Shown one piece after another: positions 1 to 13,079 of a stretch of DNA of 64,000 nucleotides (positions within the stretch are counted from its first letter, which is position 1; each line of letters starts with the position of its first letter). Under the pieces are notes generated by a model. The model saw only the letters and a program-made list of their open reading frames with translations, was not told the origin of the DNA and did no database searches. Position numbers and translations under genes: made by a program. Origin of the DNA: Echinococcus granulosus (taxonomy: Eukaryota; Platyhelminthes; Cestoda; Cyclophyllidea; Taeniidae); the NCBI RefSeq assembly GCF_000524195.1, contig NW_020170406.1, positions 389,304 through 453,303 on the forward strand, read 5' to 3'.

Positions 1-3000
1 TCATTTGAACTTTAAGGTTTCCAACTGTCTCTCTGGATTAGACCTTGCTTTCTGTAACGTGGCACCGAAGCCAACCAATCTTATTAGCAACTTCCCATTC
101 AAGTATACTTTTGTATCTTTACTAGTTGTTAGTTATTGTAGTCGAAGAAAGACAATTTAGTTTTAATAGCACTTTTATTGTGAGTCTCCTTCCTACGGCT
201 AGTGGACTATGTACAATGCTAAGCTTTTAGGAGTAAGTTTGCTAATGTTATCACATATGTAAATCCCGTAGGTTCAAGATTAACTCAATTCTCAACATGC
301 AAATGTGGGAAGGGGTTAGTAAAACGAACGGAAAAATGAAACATTATGCTAACTGAACATAAGGGAGGTCGAAGAGCCTAGAGAAGACAGACTTTTGCAT
401 CTACCTCACTCCCCCATAAAGTGTAGTCGTGCAGTAATACATGCACACAGCTGAGAACTGAGCAGGCGCGTTTGACATAAGAGAGGGTTCTTCAACTGAT
501 TGTAAAAGCTGACTGGCCTTTCCACAAAGAACACCGGTTATTGCTCAAGGCAACCTCTGACCACATCAGAATTGATGTAGTTACAGTGGACCCACTCTCC
601 ATGGGTTGTGGGGATTAATCTTCTTAACCGATGTGATTCGACGAAAGTAACTGATGCTACATCGAGGGAGCAGCATGAAACTGTGTTACCGCTAAACTGC
701 GCACCTAAAAGTCATTTACATGCAGCATTAAATTCGTACTGGCTGGGTTGGCTGAACGGGTGACCATATTTAGTGGGCAAGCAAAGCTTATCAGACCACA
801 ATGAATCATTGGAGCTTCGCGAGCTGACGGTGCAAGGAGGCTACACACATTATTTTCTAGGCCTTCTAAATATCATCGTAACTTTCCTTAATGGAGGGTA
901 GAATGGGTGATGAACATTCAGTTGTCGAAATGAAAACGCAGTCCTGAAGGCAAGGATTTCTGTTCCATTGTGGATAATATCCACTTCGCTCTAATGGAAC
1001 TTGTTGATGTATCTAAAATAGAGATGACGAGCTATAAATTTCGTGAAATAAATACTGTTTGTGATTGTTTATCATCAAATCCACACTCACAGTGGAATCT
1101 AAGCCCTCAGATTAGTTCTTTTAAGCGAAGAAACTTTGCTAGAACGGTGTTAACTATTTGTTCAAAAAAAAACTGTGAGAAACCAAGAGTTTTGCTAAAT
1201 AATGTAATGCTCTATTTTGCGGGACCAAAAAGTGAAACCTGGTGTGTACACCTCTCGTTGCTGAATATTTGTTGGAAAACCTACGGATCCTGTCGACCAC
1301 TTGACTATAAGCAGCCTAACGCCCCCTGTGGGAAGATTCCATAAGTTTCCTTTCTAACCACCACACCTACGGGTAAATTCTTATATTTGACTTATAGCAT
1401 TTTGATACCCGAGTTTTGGTGTGTTGAATGAATTTGTCGGTGATTTAGACAATCACAAAGTGTCAAAGTTGATGGCGGTGATTTGAGTTGTGAATGACCT
1501 AAAAGAAGGCGATTTCTGGAGACAATGATGGCTTACATTGACAGAAGGTGCCTTACTTCTACCTTTGTCTTTTGTTTACTAAACGGACCCTAGCAGGGTA
1601 GTTTTTCTTCCTCTCTTCCACAAATAATTTCTCCTCCGTGGAAATACTCTTTCGTCCCTTGTCTACAAAACTGCGAAAGGGATTGCAGTTACATTTGGGT
1701 AGCTCTGTGTATCTTTTTTTGATCTAGTGTGCTTAAAAATTGAATTTGCGCAACACTGTTTAGGTATGTGAACCAAAAAAATCTCCTAAGGAATGTAGAA
1801 CGAAATGATGATATATGCATGTGGGATTAAACTGAGGTAACCAATTTCTCATTTGTTGGCGGAACACCTTGGTGGTGTTTAGTATCATTGTTTTCTGCAA
1901 TTCAAGTGAGTACTGCGCTCCTTTTTATGCACCAACACTACTTTATATGCAAGAATAATAGGGTGGAAAAATGCTGCATCCCCACTGAGAAAAAAAGGTT
2001 CACATCCGGTGATAAATATACCATTAAGCGTTTGGCCTTAAAATGAGGAATTGCGCGACATCAGCAATTAAAACAGCATATACTTTTTTACCAAAAGAGT
2101 GTAAATAATAAATAGGTAGTCACAGCGATAATGAATGCTCTGTTAAACCGTTCTTTAAGGCATTTAGTAAGCTCATGCATGGCTACTCGCTATGTCGCCT
2201 GCCTTGATGAGGTCCTAAAAAAACGGAAGGAATTGCATAGAACGTGACAAAGTGCGATATTTATGTGTTTATCATCACTTTCATTTCGGGAATGTTAAAA
2301 CATAAATCATGAACAGTTTAAGTTGCCAAAGGAATTAAAAACGTCACTTTTTGTCAAATATGACATTTTTATCCAAGGTCAAAACAGAAGAGAAGAGAGT
2401 TGAATTTAACTGCTTCTTGATGCAATGCGGAAAATTTCAAAAATATTTACCTTATTTATAGGCAAGATTTCTTCCGCGTCTCGTGAGGACAAACACAGGT
2501 AAGAAAGAAACTCGAGGACTCTTAAACTTTAACGTAATTACACAACTACGGGTGTATGCTTCTCGGAAGCCGATTTCAAACTAATTCGGTGGAAGAGCAT
2601 TTCAAGTCCCACTCGTTGAAGTCTATTTCTGTACACTGCCATTAAATGTGAAGTAATCGAACGACGTGTCACGTGTCTCTCATTGTCTGTTCTCTGTTTT
2701 CCTTTCATCTTTGCACATTATGCGGGTGACACCCAATGCCGTGGGGTGTCTTGACTTTGGTGAAGTGAACTTATTCCACACACACACACATACACACACA
2801 CACACACAAGTAGTACACCTATTAATCCACTAATGGGTTTTAATTCGAGAGGTAGTTTGGGGTAAGGTACGTAGAATGGTTTAAAACTTCAGCTTAAGGA
2901 AATTTTGTAAGCTCCTCCAGAAGCTGTCCAATTCCCCATACTCAGGGTAGAAGGCAAGCTAAATAGGCTGCAGACGACTACCATTGGCACCAATAAACAG

Positions 3001-6000
3001 AATGGCGGAGGCACCATTGAGGATAGGGAGCTTGATTGTTTACTTATTAAGTTGATGTGGTGACACTGCCATGGTAAATGGTAGGCCCGTACGCAGAATT
3101 TTCTCCACTAAGTCTGTTGGTTTAGCCATGAAGGGTCAATTTAGTGCAGACTAAATAGTGGTCTTCAAATACCATTGGTGCCTTGTTTTAGTGTTTTTAT
3201 TCGGTATAAATGCAAGTTAAATAGTTGTTCCTTTTACCCTGACATCATTTGCCTTTAAAAAGGTTTTTTCAGATGTAAAGTACTTAATCTTTAAGGAGGC
3301 AGCAAAGTTTATGCGCATCTGCAATCTACAACCATGACTTTTTCCACTGTCTAGGAGTCTCTCGTGGAAAACAGCACGATTAACTTGCGTAGATGAACCG
3401 AATCATTATGGTAGGATTCGAGAGGAAAAAATCTACGTTGATCCAAGGCCTAATGCAATGGTTTAAGTGGTTCTTTGAAGTCAATCTATCAACTGTTTTC
3501 TGTTAGCTCGCATATCCATTTATAACAGTAATGAGAAACCGCAGGTGCAACACCTAGGGGACAGGCGAAGCAATTACTTTATGAATATGAATGCCCCACT
3601 CATAGCAAAGCTTTTGACTTTGTGTCTTTTACCTCGTCGATGCTTAATCTTGCAGTGGTAAGTAGCAATTTCTAGACTTTCGCATTTGTACAAGAAGTTG
3701 ATGAAATTTCTGACTATTTTATGTCCCTCTTAAATGGTGATGTGGTCGTCACGTTACTTTTTTTTCATGTAAGTACATCTCATTTGCGATGTTGCAGTTA
3801 AAAAAACTACACTGTTTTAGCTACATCGGTAGTTGAACATTTCGTTCCACGGAAAGTACCTCTTCCCTAAAGTCAAACCTTGCCACCACCTCCTTCCTAT
3901 AACTGCATTGCCGTATCCTTAACTCGCATACTTTACCACTAGCTTCTTTAATTCTTTTCATCTTTATTGCATTTGCTTTTGTTAATTTGAGTGGCTACAA
4001 TCGAGAATCCCTTGTTAGTACGTTTCAAAGTAAATGGAATTTTCCTTTTAAAGTTTTTAGTGGTAAAAGTACGCCTACATTCACACATTCACCTACCACA
4101 ACATAAAGGAGTTAGATTATATAATGGTGTGTGAGTAATAAATGCAATACTATATCTCACTAAACATTTTCCCGCAGAATAAGTAAAACCACATATTTTC
4201 TCAGAGAATCCGTAAATATACTTTTTATGGAATTAAAAACTAAAGTCAATCATCCTTCCTTTGTAATGGCTTCTCAAGTCTGCCTATTCTTGCTGGTGGA
4301 AATGTCTACCATGAGTGAATGCTAACCCACCGCCAGGAGCTAACTGTATCCACAAGTGGCCCATTCAACCTTATAATAGCCCTTGTTAAGGGATTCAAAT
4401 GTCAGAAGTAAGGTCCAGACACACGAACCTGTAATTCCCCTACCCTGTCTTGTAATGCCTTGTGTCTAGTCTATGCCCGTTTGTGCGTCTGTCTAACAAG
4501 GTCTGGGTGAAGGTAACATGGGCGCATGTAGATAACCACTTAATAGGAGCTAACAGGACACAATGCACCCAGAAATGCCCTTAAGCCAGGATACTATTGA
4601 GGGTAACGCACTGCAAAGGAGACTTGTTTTCCTATCTTCTTTGATCTGGTACATATCATCACAACCTGCTTTGTTACCGTAACTACCATAACGTAGGATT
4701 TGTAAGTTGTTAACCACTTAAATGTCAAAGACACACGATAGTGCAGTTGAAGTTTCAGCGCCTGGTTTCAGCATTCAGTCATCTTGTAGACTTCGTTAGG
4801 ACAATCTAAATTAAAGGTAGACAATGTGCTGGCGAAAATTTTTTTGGATGTGGTTGGCAGGCCATGTAACTTGAGAAATGGGTTATGATAATGAGACGCT
4901 TTTACTTTGTGTAACTCGGAATGCTATCAAGCAATTAAATCCTTTATACGAATCATCTTACCATCCTAATGTATCAAATTACAATGGTCTAATAAGTTTT
5001 TAAGTAAACAAGCCTTACATTGGAGGTAACCGTTTTGAATTGCCCTACTTATCGAATGTCAGGGCAAGTTAAACTCTTGATAGAGTTCACATTTTACTGT
5101 CCCTCATGACACATCCAGGGTACAAATAAATCCTGATTTACGCGTTAGCCGTTTAGCCGTTAGCCGTGATGAAGTAACACAAGATTCTGATCTGCTGAAA
5201 CCTAAGGGATTAACTAGAGATCCTGAGGTTATTTACACCACAGTAGCTGTATGCCAACAGGAATTGCGATGAAGAATTGGTTTTACCCCAGTAGAAGACT
5301 TAAAAATTCCGACCTCCTGCCTTTGACTAACTTTTATGACGATATTTCAAACCAAATGCTGGAATCTTATTCATTCCACAGCGCTTAAACTTATTAAGGC
5401 CTGAATCAGAACTTTTCGTGCCAAATGGTAAAGATGTAAAGTCACCATTTGTGATATACAACTTTAGTCGTGGTATCGTCAAGACATGCTCTGATATTAA
5501 CTGTAGAACAATAATTATACTAATGAGTATTCGCGTTAGCTTTTTTGGACTTTTGTTTTAAGAGGAGATGTCATGGTTACAGACCTTGCCTTACCTAATT
5601 ATTCTAAGAAAAATAAGGGATCTTGAGTGAGTTATGGCTTGACTCGATAGATATAGACACGGAAGGCTCATACTGCTTGTGTATGTACCGAAACGCCTTT
5701 TTTTTTTTCATTTACAAAGCATGAATGTACACTTGCTAGAGATAAGAAGCCTTGATTTTACCACAGTGGAGCATGCTCCGAGTCATGGATTCTCATGAAG
5801 CGCGTAATAGGAGAGATAAATTATGGATGCTGGGTTTTTTGGGCCCGATGTCAAGTCATTTTGATTTCTCTCCTCCAATGGTACATCGATGTTTGCATTT
5901 GTTCCAAGTGATAGTAAGTAGATCTCGAGGTTGCAACTTCGGGGCTTCACCTAGTTTCACTGATTATGCTGTCAAATTTTTTTTGGCCTCAAAGCCCACC

Positions 6001-9000
6001 CGTGTTACCGCAAAAAATTTTCTTACCCTCCTAAACGTTTACCCAGCATCTTTAGCATCCTGTAAGGAATCACACTGTCAGACGTTTCTAGGCTGGATGA
6101 CACTAGTGTTTTTAAAAGAGGTTGAAACAGAAAAGGTAAAGTGTGAAGCTCTTTAGCAGAAGAACAGAGAAAATTGTTTCTGTTCGATGGATATTAATTG
6201 TATTGTGATATACCAACATGATGGATTGTATGCATTCCCAATTCCAAAACACACATGCCAAAAAACAGCTAAAAAAGAGATGGAGTGACGATAACTCAAA
6301 CTGACAGCTGGGTAGCATAAAAAATTTGGCAGCGATTAATTCGTTTTTTGACGAATTTACCTACGAGGTTATCCCACTATAAGACATTTTCCAACCTCGA
6401 ACTCTACCTCACAGCTCAGTTCAACAATGTGACCCGTCCATCAAATGACCCGACTAATGGCGCCCTTCACATCGCAATTTATCAGATTCACTGTAACTTT
6501 TGACAACGGAAGTTATTTTCCCTGCTGCCTCAGGGGTTGTTTCCATACAGCCAACTACTGCTACAACAGACAAAGCTGAGGTGCACTAACACCACTTGTC
6601 GGGAATGATCCTCAAGAAGGAAACAAAAATATATGGAATTTTAGTGGTTGTTTTATTTGTGCATCGCATTACAGAGTTTGTAGCCTTACTGTTATTCCTT
6701 TTCTCCCTAACAAAGGCATTCTCAGGCGCCTGTTATTGCGTCTCTAGTAATAACGCAGTCACTGAATGTATTCAAAGCAAAAGGAGATCCGTGCCACTTT
6801 CTCCCAGACAGATGCACTAGTCATATCAACCTTCTTGTATACATTACCTTCTGGGTTGAAAATCTTTCAAAGTAATTAGCTTTTAAGAAGTAATAGCCCA
6901 TGGAATTCAAATGAAGATGCGCATTGTGGTAAAACTTTTAGGTAAGTTTTCTTTATAAAAATACTGGGTAAAATGTAGTAGCACGTCAGTTTTCTATCAA
7001 AAAACGACATTTAATAGGCGTACTACTCCTAACTAATACCAAAATAAATACCTCCTTTTAGAACCCTATCATCTACGTGGCAAAATTCATTGTCCTCACC
7101 TCCACTTTATTGTCCCTACAGCCGAATTATCCTCCACTTGCAACTCTATGCATAGCATTCAATTAAACTCCACCATTTCCGTGGCTAACTAGAAGAAGAC
7201 CAAAACTTTTGGCGTAGAAGAGTACACGCGATGTACGAGGCCATCTTAAACAAGATCTACGGACTTCTACAGCTTAACACTCTTCACGGCAATAAGAGCC
7301 TACACCTACAGAGCAACAATTCTGGCAAAATACCACCTCTTCTGCACTGCACATTTGGTCGCACAACAGCACAACTCAATGTGTTTCGTCCATTGTGTCA
7401 GGAGGTCACAAATTTCGCGTGGTCATCTCGATGGTATGACTTCCTGTAACTAATTGTCAATGCTGCAGTTTACAGCCATGTATCATAAAGTTTGTGTACG
7501 CGCTATCCTATCCGTGCAGTACTTTGTAATGTGGTCAGCAACATCTTTCCCTGGTTTTATTTTTTAACTTCACACCATGAAATGTCCATTGAACTAACCT
7601 GATGAATAAGACAAATCACCTTAAGGTGGGTATGCCACGCTCAGGAAGACCCTACGACCTTGGTAACACTTAACTCTCGTCGGCTGGGATTAATAATGAC
7701 AAGAATTTCCAGTAATGTTTAAAACGAGTGATCAAAGGAGTTGATTTACATTAAATGAGATGAACAATTCTTGAAAGTCATGGATTGTGCGTTAGAAAGG
7801 CACCTTTTTGGATTATTCGGTCAATGACTTTTAATGAGAAGCGATTCTTGCATTCCAAAGCTGCTTTGATCCCGTCAAGCGATCCACTTGTTACCCATCT
7901 AACTTTTTGTCTTCAGAACACTATGCCTGTTCAGTGTGTAGCAGACTTTTGACGAGATTTCTACCGCGGACTGGTCACCTTCCAAAAGCCAAATAATTAT
8001 GACTGAATTATGTCCACTCGATACGATTCACCGATGTGCAAGAATTAGTCGGAAGGAAATCCTATTCAATAAAAAAACAATGCAAGACTTAATACTACAT
8101 ACTGCAACAAACCCTTGAAAAGCCCTCATATCTCACTTTAGGCTGGTAGAGAGGAAGGAAGATATCCCCTCATCTCTAGCCTCATCTTCCGCATCGCTTT
8201 GGTGGATTCCTTCAAGTGAGGTCTTGACCTTACTGTCTAATAATCACATGGTCACATGTAAAGTAGGGCAGGCAGTGGGGCTGGATTTTTGGGTCCTAGA
8301 GACAAGAGAGCTTAGAAAAGTATAGTTCGCGACAAGCTTAGGCTTTGCTGGGAAAGGATTATAGGCTGTAACAGTGAGTGTTTCAACTGCAAAAATACTT
8401 AATCCTAATCCTAAAAAGCTGTCGACAAAGGATTCAATCCTCTATCGCACCACTTTCACAGTTAAGAGTAGGCAGGGTTGCCTTCATTCAGGCTAATCTC
8501 CCGTAACACTAATTGACATAGTTTCACACAGTCAATATGAATTCTTCGCAGATAATCCAGACCGTCCCGTTTATGTTGTGAACACTAGTATTAAAGAGTC
8601 TTCAAGACTCGGGCCTAAATGACTAGCCACCCAAAATCTCCATTATCACCCATTCACTTTGTTCTAAAACATCGTTCAACATCCACCCTGTCTCCGACAT
8701 TAGTCAGAGGTACAAAGGACTACACGATGTTTAGCATCCTTCCCAACTCCACGTATCTAGGGTAATCTAAAACGCCCAAAATGGCAACCATTCCCGTCAA
8801 ACTACGGCCACGGCAGGTGTCTGGTATGCGTCAATATTTGAACGCCCAAAGTTCGGATAGGTTTAAAAAGTGAATAAGGACTCCGCCAGGTTTTACCTAG
8901 TTTCAGGCTCATGATTGCCTCTCACACCTATCTTAACATACATCTGAATCTGTTCCACGACGCTGCTTAGCTGGACTGTCTGGGGTTTGGAAATTTATTT

Positions 9001-10101
9001 TACCAGTTCTCTACGCAAGACAAATGGTCACCTTATCAGACATTGCTTTTCTAGTCTATGCACATGTTCCCTGGTGGCTTATATCCACAATGTGTCAAAA
9101 AATGTGCGCTTATTTTACCGGAAACACGATAGCAAACAGCATGCCTTATCCCTCCCCTCCTCGCCTACTAGTAGAGGAGTCTGTAACAATTTCCTGTGAG
9201 TTTCCCGCTAAAGATTCGCGCAATCACCCAAAGCAAAGGAGAGGAGAGCTAATTTATCTGCATTTCTAAATACTCAGTCAGCCAAAAACTATAGGTGAGG
9301 CAAAATCCGAGGATCCAGAGCACATAACGACACATTTGGCACACTCAAAATACTGGAGAAATGTTTGATTATGGAAGCCATTGTATTCCATTTAAAGAAT
9401 AAAAAGTAGAGGCCAAATATGATCAAGGGTGCCATAACTCCACGTGGACATTGCATCCAAATAAAATAAACGAGGACCCAACCAGGCAAAAATGGACCGA
9501 CCTTAAACACGGATCTCAAGTATAGTTAATAGACTGTTGGATACATTAATGAACCACAGCGCTATTGTGGCCGTGAGTACCAGGCATTTTTGACTAGAAT
9601 GAAGCGAAAACAGGAAAATATTTTGGATGGATGACAAGCCATTTGTTAGAACTCACTGCAGCACTTATCCACACCTTCTCACGCGTCTGCAACGATGAGA
9701 ACCCGTGACTTTGATTAATCAATGCACAAAATAACGCCAGACATTCCAACTGCATTACTAGTTCCAAGGGGCCGAAGAAATACTGCACGAATATTAATTT
9801 GGAGGCAAGGCAAAAGCATTGACGTTGTGTTCGACAGCCCCTAGATCGTCAAATCAGTTCACGCGCCACAAGCCTCAGACGCTAGGGTGCAATTTTTGCA
9901 GAATCTATCCTTCGATCAAAATACTTTACACCACAACAACCAACTGTGACTTTCATCTGCGTTGCATCCAAACAAACGATAAATACACACAATAGTATAT
10001 TCATTCCCGTTATAACACAAAAGTGAAAACTCTCGGTTGTATTAAAAGGCATGGGATTGGATAGAGAGTAGGTTGACGGAAGGAAATGAAATGGGAATGA
10101 G
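1..10101. other. Gene-free AT-rich stretch
   Basis: I see no gene here that I can support. The longest open frames (plus 970-1344, 124 codons; plus 5752-6156, 134 codons; minus 9289-9519) have no recognisable domain, no strong splice context and the irregular composition of chance frames in AT-rich DNA. The only clear structure is a CA microsatellite near 2.8 kb. Distal regulatory DNA or exons of a fast-evolving gene cannot be excluded. Confidence 0.6.
2777..2808. repeat. CA dinucleotide microsatellite
   Basis: An uninterrupted run of CA units is broken once by a T at 2791. It is about 16 units long and lies in non-coding sequence. Such arrays are usually length-polymorphic. Confidence 0.95.
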
Positions 10102-10107
10102 TTTATT
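10102..10107 (-). promoter_or_regulatory. Poly(A) signal AATAAA of RBM8A
   Basis: The complement reads AATAAA, 36 bases past the RBM8A stop codon. This implies a very short 3' UTR. Confidence 0.7.
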
Positions 10108-10142
10108 CACAAACATCGTCATCCTACCATGCAGCCCAGGAC

Positions 10143-11548
10143 TCAGTTACGGGCTCTATCCCGAGACCTCGAATGGCTGCGGCTTCGGGAGCGGCTAATA
10201 CGGCGCTGATTGCCACCACCTCCGTGCCGATGACCAGGTCTTCGACTGCTACCGCTGCCGCGGCTACTGCCCTTCACGAAGGCCCAATCGACCAAGATCT
10301 TCTGCCCATGCAACTCACTACCATTCAAGGCCTGGAGGGCTGCATTGGCGTCTTTAAAAGTCTCATACTCAACTAGTGCATAACCCTTAAGGAAACCGGT
10401 ACGTCGATCGAGATTAAGATGGATGTTCTTGATTTCTCCGTACTCACAGAACTTGTCTCGGATGTCTTCGTCTGTAGCCTCTTCGTGAACGTTGCGCACA
10501 AACACGATCCAACCCTCGATAGCTAAGGAAAGGGAATTACTGTGAGTTAAAAATTTACAGCGTTGAGGACCAGTTGCAGAGGCATTATCGTCCGTTTTAA
10601 GAGACTCGAATTCTTCCTCCTGAGCACGTGTGACAACCTCTAGAGGTACGAATAAGGAAAAATCAATATGGGAACAAAAATACCTCCTCGAAAACCACGA
10701 CCCTTGCGTTTGGTCGCCTGCTCCTTTAGGCGCATGATTCCATCTGCAATACAAAAGGTCCCGTTAAAAAGCTGTTGATTAATGAAGGTTGAAGCAACTG
10801 CAATTGAGCAATACTTGAGAATACCTTATGAGAACTTGTAAATGGCACAAGACAAAAGCCACGCAGAATCGGGAGATCTAATACATATGCATTTTTAAAA
10901 ATACCAAGTCTAGTAAGCGTATGAAACACCCAACCAGGGCATTTAGCTGAACAACTCAATGAAAATTCAATGCACATAAAATATTAGCAAAATGACATTT
11001 CGAGCTTCTTCAATAATAGATGTTCTTAAGTGTTCTGAGTTAAGTGTAGGTCCAGTTAACCATAAAATTGACTGATCGCCCCGCTCATGGATTCTAAACA
11101 TATTACGGTTAAAATAAACGGTTTCATCCATCAAAACTGGAAACCAAATATTTGTGAACTACAGTCACAGATATAAAAATGGTTCAGTCAACGCATTTAT
11201 CCGCATGATAAGCCACGATGCTAGGCCATTTAGAATGGAAAAAATTAATAGGTTATTAGAAACCAAGATTAACAGAACTGAGAAGTGCTCGCTGATTTTA
11301 ATGATGGAAAAACAGACTCTAGTTAGTGGCTCAACGAAGATACCTCAATTCATATCAGCTGTCAATTAGAATTGAGTCAGTCCAATTGACGCGATAACAT
11401 CTGCTACGATCAAATCATGGAATGACAATGTGAGGAGAATCACAATCATGGTGGAAATACACATTTTAGGGCGAATTGACCACTTACGATCACCCTCCGT
11501 ATCATCCTCGAAGTCATTCCCACCATGAATTTCGACGACATCCGCCAT
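10143..11548 (-). CDS. RBM8A: RNA-binding protein 8A (Y14), exon junction complex core
   Basis: Y14 pairs with Mago to form the exon junction complex core. It marks spliced mRNA in the nucleus and acts in export, localisation and nonsense-mediated decay. Four coding exons (5'->3': 11548-11488, 10743-10684, 10639-10559, 10522-10143) join in phase through GT-AG introns into 193 residues; the human protein has 174. Residues 1-41 match the family N terminus, including the basic stretch KRKGRGF at 33-38 region. A single RRM spans about 72-150, with RNP2 WIVFVRNV and RNP1-like KGYALVEY, and the very conserved segment [13 protein letters not shown] between them. The tail is Gly/Arg/Ser-rich (RS and RGG-like), as expected, but longer and more Gly-rich than in human. 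The start is the ATG giving [10 protein letters not shown], which matches the family start; an AG directly precedes it. AATAAA follows the stop. Confidence 0.96.
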
Positions 11549-12929
11549 CTCAATAAAGCCAGGACTAAATACCAAAACTAGTGGGGAAGTGATCCAATCA
11601 TAATTGCGCAAATCAGTTCAAAAAGTATGACAGTCTCATTAGTCTGAATTCAAATGTTTGTGGTTAATCCAACATTCATTTTTAAATATATATATTTATC
11701 CCAATTAACACAGATATTTTTATTGCAAGCCAAAGGCTGTGGTCTTTTAGGAAAAAAGCCAATTCAAATAGTCTCAAAAGTAATTATTTGCTTCTGTTTT
11801 ATTTAAGATGTTTTTTACGTATCAATCTCCAAATTAGTTGATTGGCCGATCAAACCTAAAAGCTAATTCAGAACTAAATCAGTTTCCCCTTAAACTCTTA
11901 AGCATGGTTGGCATTGGCGGTAATGGCACATCCATATTATCTGGTCACGTACTCAGGATTTTAGACCGGATGTGCCTTAACTACATCCTTTAATAAGGTA
12001 CTGAAGACCTGATTCGGTCTAGAGTCAAAACGTACTATTGCAAATGACCATGCTTTGGCAGGCATAGACACCAACTATTAACAAGAGGTATTTCACGATT
12101 CCATTTTGACTCATAAAGATAACACTAATCGTTTGATTGGGCAATGTGGAGTAAAGTTCATTTTATTTCTCAAAAATCATTCAAGACATCTTTTATGAAT
12201 GTACCATTGCAACTTGAGACTTTTCTGAGGATGATTGGAAATATCGTTCTCTGGCCAAATATGTGTTCTACATCTAGTGGGACTTGGGGATACAGCATGG
12301 TCCAGAGACCGCCCCACCCAAAGGAAGTGCAATAGAGGACACCCAAAGTGGTCCCTTTTAGCAAAACCGAGAGTTAAGTGGACAACTTATTACGATACCT
12401 CTCACACAAACCACGTGGCTTTTCGGGCGCTACCTCATAAAACATTGCTAGCTTGCAAACTTCCCATTCTCCGTAATATGACCCATGCCGGCCATTAATC
12501 TTCCCAATCCAGGCATCTATAGCCGGATTTATAAGAGAACATCAAAGTAAATTAATACGTGAACTTTATGCAGTGTGTGGTACAACGGTTACATGTTTGA
12601 TTCCATTCTCTGCAATAGGGTGGTAATACTAGAGTGCATCGCAATACCAATTTCGCAATTATCAACTCCTTCCAGACGCGATTTGTCCATAAACACTAAC
12701 CTAGCTAAACTTGAGGGAGTCTCAGAATGGCGCATTCCCATGTTCTCACTTACCAGAATCGACATTCCCAAGCATTTTCCATGAAATTCCACACTAAATC
12801 CCAATTCATTTTTTGAGACTTATGACGTCAGCCCAGTGACGGAAGGTACCGCCCTCGCTCATGACTATCCAAAAGTGATTGCGACTTTTTGTATACTTTG
12901 TCGGTGAAGAGCACGTAAAAGCACACGCA
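11549..12929. other. Intergenic region between ZIP transporter and RBM8A
   Basis: About 1.4 kb separates the ZIP poly(A) signal from the RBM8A start, with both genes on the minus strand. It should hold the RBM8A promoter and 5' UTR. Open frames at 12144-12498 (plus) and 12589-12804 (minus) are short and unrecognised. I see no clear TATA box or repeat. Confidence 0.5.
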
Positions 12930-12935
12930 TTTATT
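12930..12935 (-). promoter_or_regulatory. Poly(A) signal AATAAA of the ZIP transporter gene
   Basis: The complement reads AATAAA, about 145 bases past the inferred ZIP stop codon at 13080-13082. This supports the choice of last exon. Confidence 0.6.
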
Positions 12936-13079
12936 GGTGCTTGATAGGAAATGAATCTGGATGGTAAAAAACGAAAACAACTATGACAATCATTCTTGCA
13001 GGTACAAAGGCTGAAGATTGCACAAATTGTCCACTAGAGGAGATTGTTTCCAAAATGCTTTCATCGCGATCGCTTGATT

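Noticed and set aside
970..1344. Open frame of 124 codons on the plus strand
   Set aside because: There is no recognisable domain, no conserved-looking motif and no splice or start context. It is best explained as chance.
5752..6156. Open frame of 134 codons on the plus strand
   Set aside because: Its composition is irregular, no family is recognised, and it has no neighbouring exon or promoter signal.
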